DNA of 64,000 nt from Kitagawia praeruptora. Lineage: Eukaryota > Streptophyta > Magnoliopsida > Apiales > Apiaceae. The notes beneath the pieces were generated by a model. The model searched no databases. It was not told the DNA's origin and saw nothing but the letters and a program-made list of their open reading frames with translations. Location: positions 123,492,001 to 123,556,000 of the forward strand of contig CM075346.1 in NCBI GenBank assembly GCA_037693485.1, in the 5' to 3' direction. The position numbers and the translations under genes were made by a program. Positions 21,421 through 31,914 of the stretch are shown one piece after another. The stretch's first letter is position 1, and each line of letters begins with the position of its first letter.

Positions 21421-22162
21421 TACCTCAGAATCTTAAACTTGCAGCTGATTCAGGGCCTTTATTTAATGATCCCGAAGCTTATCGTTCTTTAGTTGGCAAA
21501 CTTAACTACTTAACGAACACTCGACCTGATTTGAACTATTCAGTTCAAGTTCTTAGTCAGTTCATGCATTCTCCACGTTTAGTTCATTGGGAAGCACTTC
21601 AACATACTATTTCTTATGTAGCACATTCTCAGCATCAAGGCATTCTTCTACGAGGTTCTGATCAGCTCACTCTCCAAGCATATTCAGATAGTGACTGGGC
21701 ATCATGTCCTGATACACGCCGTTCCATTACAGGCTATGTATTATTACTAGGTTCTTCTCCTGTTGCTTGGAAGTCAAATAAACAAAGCACTATTTCACGT
21801 TCTTCTTCTAAAAGTGAGTATCGAGCTATGGCATCTGCAGCTGCTGATGTTACATGGATAGTTCGTTTACTTGAAGAACTTGGACTTAATCAACTTAAGC
21901 CAGTAACACTTCATTGTGATAATCAGTCTGCCATTGCTATTGCTAAGAATCCGGTCTTCCATGAGCGTACAAAACACATTGAGATTGACTATCATTTTAC
22001 TCGAGATAAAGTCATGGAAGGGTTGCTTCAACTTACTTATCTTCCTACTACTCATCAACTTGCTGATGTCTTCACCAAGATTTTATCGACTCATCAGTTT
22101 AATAATCTGTTGTCCAAGTTGGGATTGTACACTAAGTCCCCTCCCAACTTGGGGGGGGATAT
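21421..22162 (+). pseudogene. Copia-1 RT C-terminus and RNase H
   Basis: After the TRIM and its target copy, pol continues LPQNLKLAADSGPLFNDPEA, LVGKLNYLTNTRPDLNYSVQ and FMHSPRLVHWEAL. The RNase H domain follows, with AYSDSDWASCPDTRRSITGY, SSSKSEYRAMA and HERTKHIEIDYHFTRDKV, and the domain ends near SKLGLY. The frame is open and runs into the LTR to 22283. The active-site residues D-E-D are present. The polypurine tract at 22149-22159 precedes the LTR. Confidence 0.92.
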
Positions 22163-22498
22163 TGAGCCTACTGAAAATTCACATCAAGCTTTACTAGCGA
22201 TAGCAAGCAGCAATGCACTTGTAGACTTAAGTTATATTCTAGCTGGAGGCATTGCCACATCAGATTGCAAGTTGGCGAGTTAGTTAGTTCAGTAAATAGA
22301 AATAGAAAGCTATATGTATAGAAGTTAGTTAGAGATAATTTTTTCTGTTCTTCTGTATATATAAACAAGAACATGTACACATTGAAACAATCTATCTTTT
22401 CAATACAAACAATTATTTTTTCTCATTCTCTCTGCAAAACTATGTTTCTTCTTCTTTGTTTTCTTACTTAATCAAGCTGAGATGGAAGAAGTTTAAGA
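22163..22498 (+). repeat. Copia-1 3' LTR
   Basis: About 336 bp, starting TGAGCCTACTG after the G-rich polypurine tract and ending GAAGTTTAAGA. It matches 82-332 closely. The exact first and last bases are uncertain because the flanking duplication cannot be checked. A TATA-like stretch is near 22355-22363. Confidence 0.88.
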
Positions 22499-23339
22499 AT
22501 GTCGGGTAGATTTATATAAATCAAATGGTAATATTAATAGAATAGATTCCGATATTTCCATAATCGAATTGGCAGATCAAACTCAATTCTGCACGAGGTA
22601 ATTGAAATTGGTCAATAATATATGCACATCCTAACTACGGCTACATTATCTGGATACTGCTACATTATGTTAAACGATCCGCTAATCGTGTCGCTCATCA
22701 CATTGTTAGAGCTTCACGTTTAAATGCTGTGCTGTTATATTGTCATGTATTGAGACCGAGATGGCCTAATTTGATGAGAATTAGTTTAGAATCTGCTAAG
22801 CATTCTTTTAAAAAATCTGGGAGATCAAGTTTAGCTTGATGTCAAGTATATTATTTGGAATTAGTAAAAAAATGTATATTAATTGGGAGGATTGGTAAGT
22901 AATTTTGGGATTTAGAAAAAATTTCAATAGAAACTAGATAAGGATATTTTAGTCAAAAAATAAGTTAGAATGGGTGTACATATATATCACCATATATAAA
23001 TTTAATGCAATATTAATATTGTATTTTTCTTTTGAAATTAAGACTAAAATTAAAAACTTACGTAAATATAATTGTAGATTTTTTCTTTTCAGGAATATAA
23101 TTGTCTCTTATTACTTCGTTTCTTGTACATGTTAAGAAAAATATATTAATATTGTCTCTTACGTAGTTTCTTGTACCTAGTGAAGAAAAATATATTATCT
23201 TATAAAAATATTAACAATCGGATGAGAATCCGAAAAGAACGGACGGTGTACATTGACAAACTATGATGTATGTTCTTGGCAGCAGATTTGAGCCCAAAAA
23301 AGCTGCATGGACACTTCGTGCTTTCTCTTTACATTACAA
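22499..23339 (+). other. Flank of Copia-1 with an RNase H-like remnant
   Basis: AT-rich sequence. On the plus strand at about 22668-22720 a short open stretch reads VKRSANRVAHHIVRAS, resembling the end of the RNase H-like (RVT_3) domain found in plant non-LTR elements and related host proteins. No other domain could be assigned and no complete gene is seen. Confidence 0.35.
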
Positions 23340-25475
23340 CTAGGTAAGAGGCGCGCTACGCGCGGTCATGGTTGTAAAAATCGGTAATCGGTATAAATCG
23401 GTTGAGGTATCGATTTAAGATTAATCGGGTAATCGGGGATTAATCGGAAGGATTAATCGGAGTACTAATCGAATATTATAATAATATTTAATATATTAGT
23501 CTAATTTATAATTAAACATATTATTTTAAATAAATTCACAGGATTAATCGGATTTCAAAAATCGAATCGATTGGATACCTTACAGAGGATTAATCGGAGA
23601 TTAATCGGCTAAATCGGGGATTTTTAGAACCATGCGCGCGGCACGAAAATATTTTTAAAAATTATACACATAAGATTATTGTTTGTTAACTTTTATTATT
23701 TGAAAGTTAATATGATAAATTAAAAATTATGTGAAATGTAATTAAATTTGAATGTTTAAAAATTAAAGAGAAAAGAATTAGGTGAAAAAAAACATGTTTT
23801 AGTTAAATTCTTGAATATTAATAATAATAATAATTTTGAAGATATTGACGAACCTATTTTGTCGCATAAAAAATGCTTTTAAAATCCGATATTGACAAAC
23901 ATTTGCAAAGTTTGACATTGAATAAGTAAAAGTAACATTTGTGAATCTTTTCTATTGTCGATGACATCATAAAAGACGTGATGGCTTAATTTGTTATTAA
24001 ATTATTTGTTAGTAAAATTGATTGTAAGATGAAAAGAATTAGAATGTAAATGTGATAATTCATATAATAACACCTTTTACTTTTTTCCATACCAAACTAC
24101 AATGTCAACATAATTCTTATAATAAAAATTTGTAAATATTAAATATAACTAATTAACGATTTTAAACACAGTCTCTCATCTCATAATATACATTCATGAT
24201 TAATTGATTAGTAATAATATAAGAATATGTTTAATTAGAATATTAATTCTTCCAACACAAAATAATCAAACAACGAATGGGTAATTTTTTTATTGATTTA
24301 ATTGACGAAAAAAATGGTCCACTTGATTCAATTTAATCGAGTTGTCACACCCCGTGTATAATTTGTTCAGGTATAAATGTAAATTCTACGATATTACTTT
24401 TATTTAAATTGTGGATGTTAATCGAAAAATATATATACTTATGTATCTTATCATGATTCTCACGATCATTGATTACGAATTTATCTAAAAGTTAAAATCA
24501 TCTATTAATTATTGCCAAAAAATTTGCAATGATTTTGAATAAGGATTAGAAATGACGATAAAAATTATTTTATTTTATTGTTTTATCTTAAAATAATGGT
24601 ATTTTTATATAAATCATTAATATTTTATAACAAAATAATAATAATAATGTTCTAATAAAATTGTTAAAATTATATATTAAATATGAAATAAAGTGTATTT
24701 AATATATATATAATAGGTATATACTTTGGATTTGAGCCAACTAAATGAAAGTTAGTTGGCTCTTTGACCTCAATATAGGCAGCATTTATATACTTTTTGT
24801 ATAATTACAATAAAAAATTATTTCAACATAATATAACGAAACAATGGGTGTATAGCTTTTTTTATCAATTTTATCTTCCGATAAATGACTGGATTTGTTA
24901 AATTTAATCGATTTGATCATAACTCATGTATTATTATATTTATTTATGTGCAAAATTGAAAATCTATATGTACTGTTTGTATACAATTCCGGATATTAAA
25001 TAAATATCTTGTACTTCCATAATTTATTACAATTTTCACAATTATTGATAATAAAAATTGCTTGAGAAGTTAAGATCGTGTACCCTATAATTATCTGAAA
25101 AGAAATTATAGTGATCTTGAATAGGGAATAAAAAATAACGCAATTTAAACAATTGTTATTCGTCATTTTAACTAACAGTAAACATAACTATATATAATTA
25201 ATATTTAATATTGAAAAAATAATTATAATGTTCTACTTTCTTAAAAAAAAAATTATAATGTTCAACTAAAGTTTGCTAATTTTTAAACAAATTAAATAGA
25301 GTAAATTTAATATATGTTTAATAGGTGTAATTAATGACTAATTAAAATGTCATTAATAGCTATTTAATGTAAGAAAAGAATTTTAATAAAAAAATCAAAA
25401 AAACGAAAATTTAAGAAAAATACCTTGAACTGTTATGGTGCATTTCCGATCTCCCGGCATTATAATATATATAGA
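23340..25475 (-). mobile_element. Non-autonomous Helitron 1
   Basis: Read on the minus strand, it starts TCTATATATATTATAATGCC (5' TC, 25475 downward) and ends with a GC-rich hairpin (CCGCGCG, TAG, CGCGC) then CTCTTACCTAG, the CTRR terminus, at 23343-23340. The flanking bases are A (23339) and T (25476), consistent with Helitron insertion between A and T without target duplication. The interior is AT-rich and non-coding, with a perfect 10-bp-stem hairpin GAGCCAACTA/TAGTTGGCTC at 24734-24762. A small inverted-repeat element is inserted in the terminal hairpin. Confidence 0.65.
23366..23634. mobile_element. Small inverted-repeat element (MITE) inside the Helitron hairpin
   Basis: 269 bp with imperfect terminal repeats CATGGTTGTAAAAATCGG and CCCCGATTTTTAGAACCATG (inverted). 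It is flanked by a 7-bp direct repeat CGCGCGG (23359-23365, 23635-23641). The interior holds repeated ATTAATCGG. The repeat style and 7-8-bp duplication suggest a hAT-like origin. A similar ATTAATCGG-rich element lies at 30679-31397. Confidence 0.65.
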
Positions 25476-25773
25476 TATTACAATAACCCAATTTCTTTCT
25501 GGTTGATAGCGATGTGAACTCAACCCTAATTTCTTCACGATATCATAGCTCAAAGGGCTTGACCTAAACATGATGGGCTTCTTTAGAGCCCATGCATCAC
25601 AAGTTCACAACCTACACAAAAACGAATAGAGAAAACGGGAGACAAACCTGTTACAAACCTGTTAGAAATTAAAAATTACCCACAATAGGAAGAGAAAAAC
25701 CCGAACATCGGAACATGCAATTCGTGTTACTAGTAGAGGAAATTTAATTAATTTTAAATTTAATTATTTGTGT
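25476..25773. other. Unassigned sequence
   Basis: About 300 bases between Helitron 1 and the hAT-like MITE. No ORF, inverted repeat or element end recognised. Base composition is less extreme than its neighbours, so it may be old single-copy DNA. Confidence 0.4.
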
Positions 25774-25781
25774 ACACAGTG

Positions 25782-26404
25782 TAGGGTGGTAATTTCGGGT
25801 TCTGGATCGGGTTCGTGTCGGTACTGGTTGTTTCGTGTTGATTTTTTTCTAATCCTAACCCGTACCTACCGGATTCGTGTCGGCTTTCGGGTCATTTCGG
25901 GTTTCACCAACTCAACTCTTTTTTAGAGGGATTAAAAATATACTCTTATATTATATACTCCCTCTATCCCGATTTATAGGGAATGATTGCTTTTGCATAT
26001 ATTTTAAGAAAAAATTGTTCTTTTTTCTTTCATTGCAAGTAAAAATTACTATTCAAATGTATAATATGTATTGTACCCACTTTGTGAGGTATAAAATTAA
26101 AAGGACATGCCATATAGAAAATATTATTATTACTATTAAATAATTATAAATTAACTAGCGAGTCACTATCATTGCACAAGAAAGTTACTTTATTGTATTT
26201 AAATTTAGTTATTCTAAACATAAAGTATTTCAAAAGCAGGGTTATAAAAAGAGGATCCATTAATTTTCGGGTCATTTTCGGGTTTCGGGTTCGTATGTAA
26301 TTGTACCTAGTAGTTTCGGGTTGAATATTTGTTGACCCTAATTCGTGTTTTCTCGGGTTGGGTTCGAGTCGTGTTTCGGATTGGGTCGAAAATTGTCACC
26401 CCTG
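25782..26404. mobile_element. hAT-like MITE with a Stowaway-like end inside
   Basis: Ends TAGGGTGGTAATTTCGGGTT and the complement of CAGGGGTGACAATTTTCGAC form an imperfect terminal inverted repeat. It is flanked by the 8-bp direct repeat ACACAGTG / ACGCAGTG (25774-25781, 26405-26412, one mismatch), as in hAT elements. The subterminal zones are rich in TTTCGGGT. Within it, CTCCCTCTATCCCG (about 25958) resembles the start of a Stowaway element, but I could not find the matching right end. Confidence 0.65.
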
Positions 26405-26412
26405 ACGCAGTG

Positions 26413-27161
26413 GCATTGCCAAAAATTTGAGTCCGTGGAATCAAAAATTTTTCTAAAATTATGAGAATAAATATATTAATTTAAAATTTAAATTATGAAG
26501 AACAAAATTAACTATGTACATTTTGATGGGGTCAAATTTATATTTATTACTACAAAAATATATTTTTAGTGGGAATAAATTTAATTTTTTCCACTATAAA
26601 TATTTTTTCAAAAAAATTACGTATACAAAAGTTTCATTTTTTTTTTAAATTTCAATGATGTCTATTGCACCCTCTGATGATACTTTGTCATGCCCCTGTA
26701 TGTATGAACATATTTTAGATTATAATAAATTTAAAAAGTAAAAATTAAATTGCCCATTCTTTTTAAGGATCTAGGATGGTAGTAGCTATTTTAATTTTAA
26801 TCTTTTGACAAGAGGTTGCTAGTAGCGTAAAAAATCCTAAACTTTTTAAGAAATAAAGTAAGTAATATAAACATGAGCAATATTAGGGAGAAATGGTTCT
26901 CAAATTTGTTTCCAAATATTAAGTGTCATTCATGGAACACATATAAATATATAAATATATGGAAGACATTTTTATTTCAAAAATACACATTCAATCAGAT
27001 GTTGTTAACTAAATATTTGGAAACCATTCTAAAAATATTTTTAGGAATTCTAGCATTTCTTTATAAACATTTTTAAACTTATTAATGAAAAGGAAAAGTA
27101 AACACTTAGAGACACATAGAGCGAAGACAAAATTAAGTAAAATTCAAGGTTTACACGTATA
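26413..27161. other. Unassigned AT-rich sequence
   Basis: No coding homology. It contains a small inverted pair TTTAGTGGGA / TCCACTATAAA near 26566-26606. The open frame at 26873-27076 has low-complexity content and no recognisable domain. Confidence 0.4.
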
Positions 27162-28400
27162 CTAGCTTATAACTCGTGCGATGCACGGGTTTCTTTTAAT
27201 ATGTTACAAATTTTATTTTATGCTATATTTATATTTTTATATAATCATTATTTTATAAAAAATATTTTAATATAATTTAATATAAATTTAGTTAATAATT
27301 TGCATGATTTAAAATTTATATTATAGAATTTTAAATTAAATATGTCGTTGACGGTATTCGAAACTTGAATTTTGAGTAAAGTACTTTAATCATAGAATAT
27401 ATCTTATAATTACATCTAACGGTTCTTAAATAAAAAAATCTAACAACTAAATGATGTAATATTTTTGGGTATATATTAATGATTGCAAAATTATGTGGTT
27501 TAAAACTTATATTATAAAATTTTTAAAAAAATATGTCGTTGACAGAATTTGAACCTTGAAATTTTAATAAATTAATTTAAAAATATAATATATATAATCA
27601 TTAGATCCAACGGTTCTGATTTTTTTACTAAAAATCTAACGGTAATTATTCGTTGCATACAGATTTCTATTATATTTTGTTAGTTATTAGACGATATAGT
27701 GTTATATTTTTGGGTATATATTAATTATTGTAAGATTATATTTTAAAATTAAAGTTAAAGTGTTCTATTTAGAAAGAAATATTATTGATTGAAAGATAAA
27801 ATATTTTAGGTGTTTATAAAAGGTAATATAATCAATCAATTAAAAGTAAACCTCTTTCAATTGAAAAAAGGCCTTTTATTATTTATTTTAATAATTAGGA
27901 TGACTGTGTTGAAAATCGAACCGACAAATTTTCAATGCCCGTGCGATGCACGGGTTTATTTTATTATGTTATAAATTTTATTTAATATTACAATTATGTA
28001 TTTATTTAATCATTATTTTTCATATTTTTTTAATTTAATATACTCTTGTTTACGGATTATACTAATGTTTCCCTATTATAAATAATGTATACAGATTTTT
28101 AATATATTTTATCAATAATTAAAAAATATGGTGTGATATTTTCGGGTATATATTAATGATTGTAAGGTTAGTTTTAAATCAAAATGGTAACATGTTTTAA
28201 TTAGAAAGAAAATATTAATGATTGAAAGGTATGATACGATTGATTTTTTAGGTGTTTATAAGGCAATGTATTCAACTAAAAGTAAATGTGAAAAAGGCAA
28301 TCGGTTAATTACAATTATTTACATTATGTTATTATTTATTTTAATAAATAGAGAACCGAACCGAAAACCAAAACATTCAATATTTCGGCTTTAATATAAT
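27162..28400 (-). mobile_element. Helitron-derived segments (two 3'-end hairpins)
   Basis: Two copies of the Helitron 3'-end hairpin are present. One is at 27162-27190 (CTAG, then GTGC-GAT-GCAC within CGTGCGATGCACGGG). The other is at about 27936-27953 (CCCGTGC-GAT-GCACGGG, without the adjacent CTAG). The AT-rich bodies share segments such as TTTTTGGGTATATATTAAT. The second part ends near 28363-28400 with a sequence like the 5' end of the element at 28403-30538. These look like two related, partly degraded non-autonomous Helitrons in the same orientation. Confidence 0.5.
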
Positions 28401-28402
28401 TA

Positions 28403-30538
28403 CTAGCTTAAAACCCGTGCGATGCACGAGATTTTTTAAATATTATATTAAATTTTTTATTAATTTTTTTAAAAATGAATTTTGGAGGTTTAAATATTTA
28501 AATGAGATGATGATCATAATTATATAAATGTTATCCATGATATTTCTAGAAATTGAATGATTTTATTTAAAAAATATAGAAAATGTGATAGGTTTTAGTT
28601 GAAAAGGTAATAAGTTATTTATTAGTAATTATAAAATTATAATTTTGTTTTATTAAATAGAATGCCCGTGATATAATTGAAAAAAGAGAGAATTTAATTA
28701 GAGAAAATAAAAAAGATAATATGTTTTAGGTGAAAAGGGTAATTGATTAGTTTATATTAATTATAATTTAATTATGTCATTTTACAAAATAAAATTGCTC
28801 GTAATGTTTTTAGAAAAAGAGAAATTAATGTTGTCCGTGATATTTGTAAAGAGGAATTTTAGTTAGATAATATAGGAAAAAGATGATACGTTTTAGCTAA
28901 AAAGGATAATCGGTTAATATTAGTATTATAATATTATTATTTAATTTTATAAAATAGAACCGTCCGTGATATAATTGGAAAAAGAGAGATTTTAGTTTGA
29001 AAAAATAGAAAAAGATAACGTGAAAATTAAAAGGTGACATACTTTATGTGAAAAAGGTAATTGATTAGTTTGTAGTAATTATAATTTAATTGTTATTTTA
29101 CTAAATAAAATTGCTGGTAGTATTTGACAAAATGAGAAATTAATGTTACCCATGATATTTCTAAAAAAAGAAATTTAATTAGAAAAAATAAAAAGATGAT
29201 ACGTTTTTAGCTGAAAAGGTAATCGGTTAATTAATAGCATTATAATATTATGATCTTATTTTTATTAAATAGAATCGTCCATGATATAATTTGAAAAAGA
29301 GAGGTTTTAGTCAGAGAAAATAAAAAAGGTAATTTGTTTTGGCTGAAAAAGGTAACCCATGATATAATTGGGAAAAAAAATATTTATCTAGAGAAAAGAT
29401 AAAAGATAAAAAAATTAATTTATTTAACAATAATTATAATTTGTTTTTTTATTAGATAAAATATAAAAGATATTATATTTTACCTGAAAAAGGAAATTGC
29501 TTAGTTATTAAAAAAGAGGTAACATGTTTAAAAAAGGAGATTGATTAGTAAAATAAAAATTTTAGTTAAATAAAATATAAAAGAAGATTTTTAAAAGGTA
29601 ACCCGTGATATAATTGGAAAAAGAGATATTTTAGTTAGAGAAAAGATAATTTGAATGAAAAAATTAATTAATTAGTTAATAGTAATTATAATATGCTTTT
29701 TAGTTAGATAAAATATAAAAGGTATTATATTTTACCTGAAAAAAGAAATTGTTTAGTTATTAAAAAGAAAAGAAAAGGTAACATGTTTAGCCTGGAAAAG
29801 GAAGTTGATTAGTAAAGCAAAAATTTTAGTTAGATAAAACATAAAAAAAATTTATCTGTAATTAATTAAGTAAGGGTAAATAAGTAAAATCAACAGGTAC
29901 CGACCAACCAAACTTTTAATGTTTTGGCTTGAAAAAGGTAACCCGTGATAAAATTGGGAAAAAAAATATTTTATTTAGAGAAAAGAGAAAAGATACAAAA
30001 TTAATTTATTTAACAGTAATTATAATTTGTTTTTTAATTAGATAAAATATATTATATTTTACCTGAAAAAGGAAATTGCTTAGTTATTAAAAAAAAGGTA
30101 ACATGTTTAAAAAAAGGAGATTGATTAGTAAAGTAAAAATTTTAGTTAAATAAAATAAAAAGAAGATTTTGAAAAGGTAACTGTGATATAATTGGAAAAA
30201 AGATATTTTAGTTAGAGAAAAGAGAAAAGATAATTTGAATGAAAATGTTAATTAATTAGTTAATAGTAATTATAATATGCTTTTTAGTTAGATAAAATAT
30301 AAAAGGAGTTATATTTTACTTGAAAAAGGAAATTGCTTAGTTATTAAAAAGAAAAGAAAAGGAAACATGTTTAGCCTGAAAAAAGAAATTGATTAGTAAA
30401 ACAAAAATTTTAGTTATATCAAATATAAAAAAAGATTTTATCTATAATTAAGTAAGGGTAAATAAGTAAAATCAATAGGTACCGACCCACCAAACTTTTA
30501 ATATTTCGGCTTTTATATAATAGTATAGATAGTATAGA
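28403..30538 (-). mobile_element. Non-autonomous Helitron 2 with internal repeats
   Basis: On the minus strand the 5' end is TCTATACTATTATATAAAAG (from 30529, or 30538 if a 9-base repeat is included). The 3' end is the hairpin CGTGC-ATC-GCACG followed by GGTTTTAAGCTAG (CTAG at 28403-28406), with host A before and T after. The body is AT-rich and non-coding. It has degenerate repeats of a unit beginning GGTAACCCGTGATATAATTG, including a large tandem duplication of about 585 bp (about 29344-29932 and 29933-30512). Confidence 0.65.
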
Positions 30539-30678
30539 TATGGATTTTGGTGATATCAACAAATTCGTAGGTGTAGCACATATTATTTGCATAACCATAA
30601 TACCTTATTTTAATTGTTAGACTCTAATGTTTCACATATATTTTGGTAATACTAACAATTTCGTAGTTGTACTGTAGC

Positions 30679-31397
30679 AAATGTTTTAGAAATCGCTAGG
30701 CGGTAAAGGATGGTAAGGATATTGCCTAGCGACTAATCAGGTAGACGGGGATTAATTGGAGCATTAATCGGTTGTATTTAAATATTAATTTTAATATTTT
30801 ATTTGTTACTCCCTCCGTCCCAACAGGTTTTTTACAGTTACTATTTTGGGACGTCCCATCCATTTCTTTACATTACCAAAAATAGTAACTTTTAACAATA
30901 AAATATATTATTACCTCCACTACTTCACTCAACTTTTTCTACACTTTACACTATTACACCCACTACTCCACTACTTCACTCTACTTTTTCAATACTTTAC
31001 ACTATTACACCCCCTACTTTATTTTAACAATAAAATCACTATTACACCCACTATTACACTATTACACCCACTATTTTAAATTATATTCCTTGGTCTTCGT
31101 GTCCCAGCTGTCTGTAAAGAACCGGATGAGACGGATGGAGTAATATTTCTGCCAAATATTTTTGTCGATTTTTAAAATTTTCAAAGTTTTTCGCCGATTT
31201 TGACCGTAGATTTTTGACGATTTTTGACCCTAGGCCGTTTTTTGATCGTCTTTCAGCCGATTTTAATCGCCTAGGCCGCTTTTTGACCGCTTAGGCCGAT
31301 TTTAGCCGTTTTTTATCCGATTACACAAAAAAGCCTAAATCTCGCCTACTCCCGACTCGGGACCTTGTACCGCCTAAACCAATTTTCAGAACACTGA
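30679..31397. mobile_element. hAT-like inverted-repeat element interrupted by a Stowaway MITE
   Basis: The ends TGTTTTAGAAATCGCTAGG and the complement GTGTTCTGAAAATTGGTTTA form an imperfect terminal repeat. The flanks share CTGTAGCA / CTGTAGCT, an 8-bp near-duplication. The interior has GGGGATTAATTGG and repeated CCGATTTT motifs. The Stowaway MITE at 30809-31140 splits it. Exact ends are uncertain. Confidence 0.5.
30809..31140. mobile_element. Stowaway (Tc1/mariner) MITE
   Basis: 332 bp with terminal inverted repeat CTCCCTCCGTCCCAACAGG / CTCCATCCGTCTCATCCGG and TA target duplication (30807-30808, 31141-31142). This is the standard Stowaway terminus. The interior is a degenerate repeat of CACTACTTCACTCTACTTTT and has no coding function. 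Confidence 0.9.
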
Positions 31398-31646
31398 CTG
31401 TAGCTCATGTTTTGGGTCAAAGAGTAGATTACTAGAACCCCAATCTTTGTTTAAACCATGATGTCCTAACTAGATAATTTAGTAGTATTGAATTAGTCAA
31501 GGTTCAAACGATCCTCGTAGTTGTATCATAGGAATAAGGTTTAATTGGACCTATTATATCTTTAACAATGTGAATAATGTCAGATGGTTCACGATGATAA
31601 CTAAGACAAAACGGCAGCCTTTATCCAGCTCAATCAACCTTAAACC

Positions 31647-31914
31647 TCAAGAGAAACATGATTACACTAACAGATAGAAGAAAGCTTGATAATCTTCATT
31701 AAAGCTTGAAGCTTAGAACTCAAAGTTTGTTACAGAATGAAAAAGATGAAAATGATCCTCCCCCTCTCTATTTTTACATCATCTCGTTTTATAACAGAAT
31801 CATAACAGAATCAGTTAGTGAAATTACTAGTATAACCTCCTATCTTGACCTGAAAAAACTTAGCTACCCTTTAGTCTATTTATAGTAAAACATCACTATA
31901 TATGCCTTGCATTA
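31647..31914 (-). repeat. Copia-2 3' LTR
   Basis: 268 bp. Its first three bases on the minus strand (TAA) also serve as the pol stop codon. A TATAAATAG promoter-like motif lies near 31878-31886 on the minus strand. Confidence 0.92.

Larger units (their letters stand above)
1..22498 (+). mobile_element. Copia-1: nested Ty1/Copia LTR retrotransposon (5' LTR cut by window edge)
   Basis: A Copia-class retroelement on the plus strand. The order of parts is LTR, tRNA-Met-type primer site, gag, protease, integrase, reverse transcriptase, RNase H, polypurine tract, LTR. Integrase precedes reverse transcriptase, which defines Ty1/Copia. It is interrupted by a CACTA transposon (3390-19765) and a TRIM (20731-21415). 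Taking these out leaves about 5.4 kb, normal for a plant Copia. The reading frame on the two sides of the CACTA matches once the element and one ATA target copy are discounted. The gag has three in-frame TAG codons and the RT a one-base frameshift, so this copy is dead. The left LTR runs off the window, so its own target duplication cannot be checked. Confidence 0.95.

Noticed and set aside
30846..31079. 77-codon ORF on the plus strand
   Set aside because: It is translated low-complexity repeat inside a Stowaway MITE.
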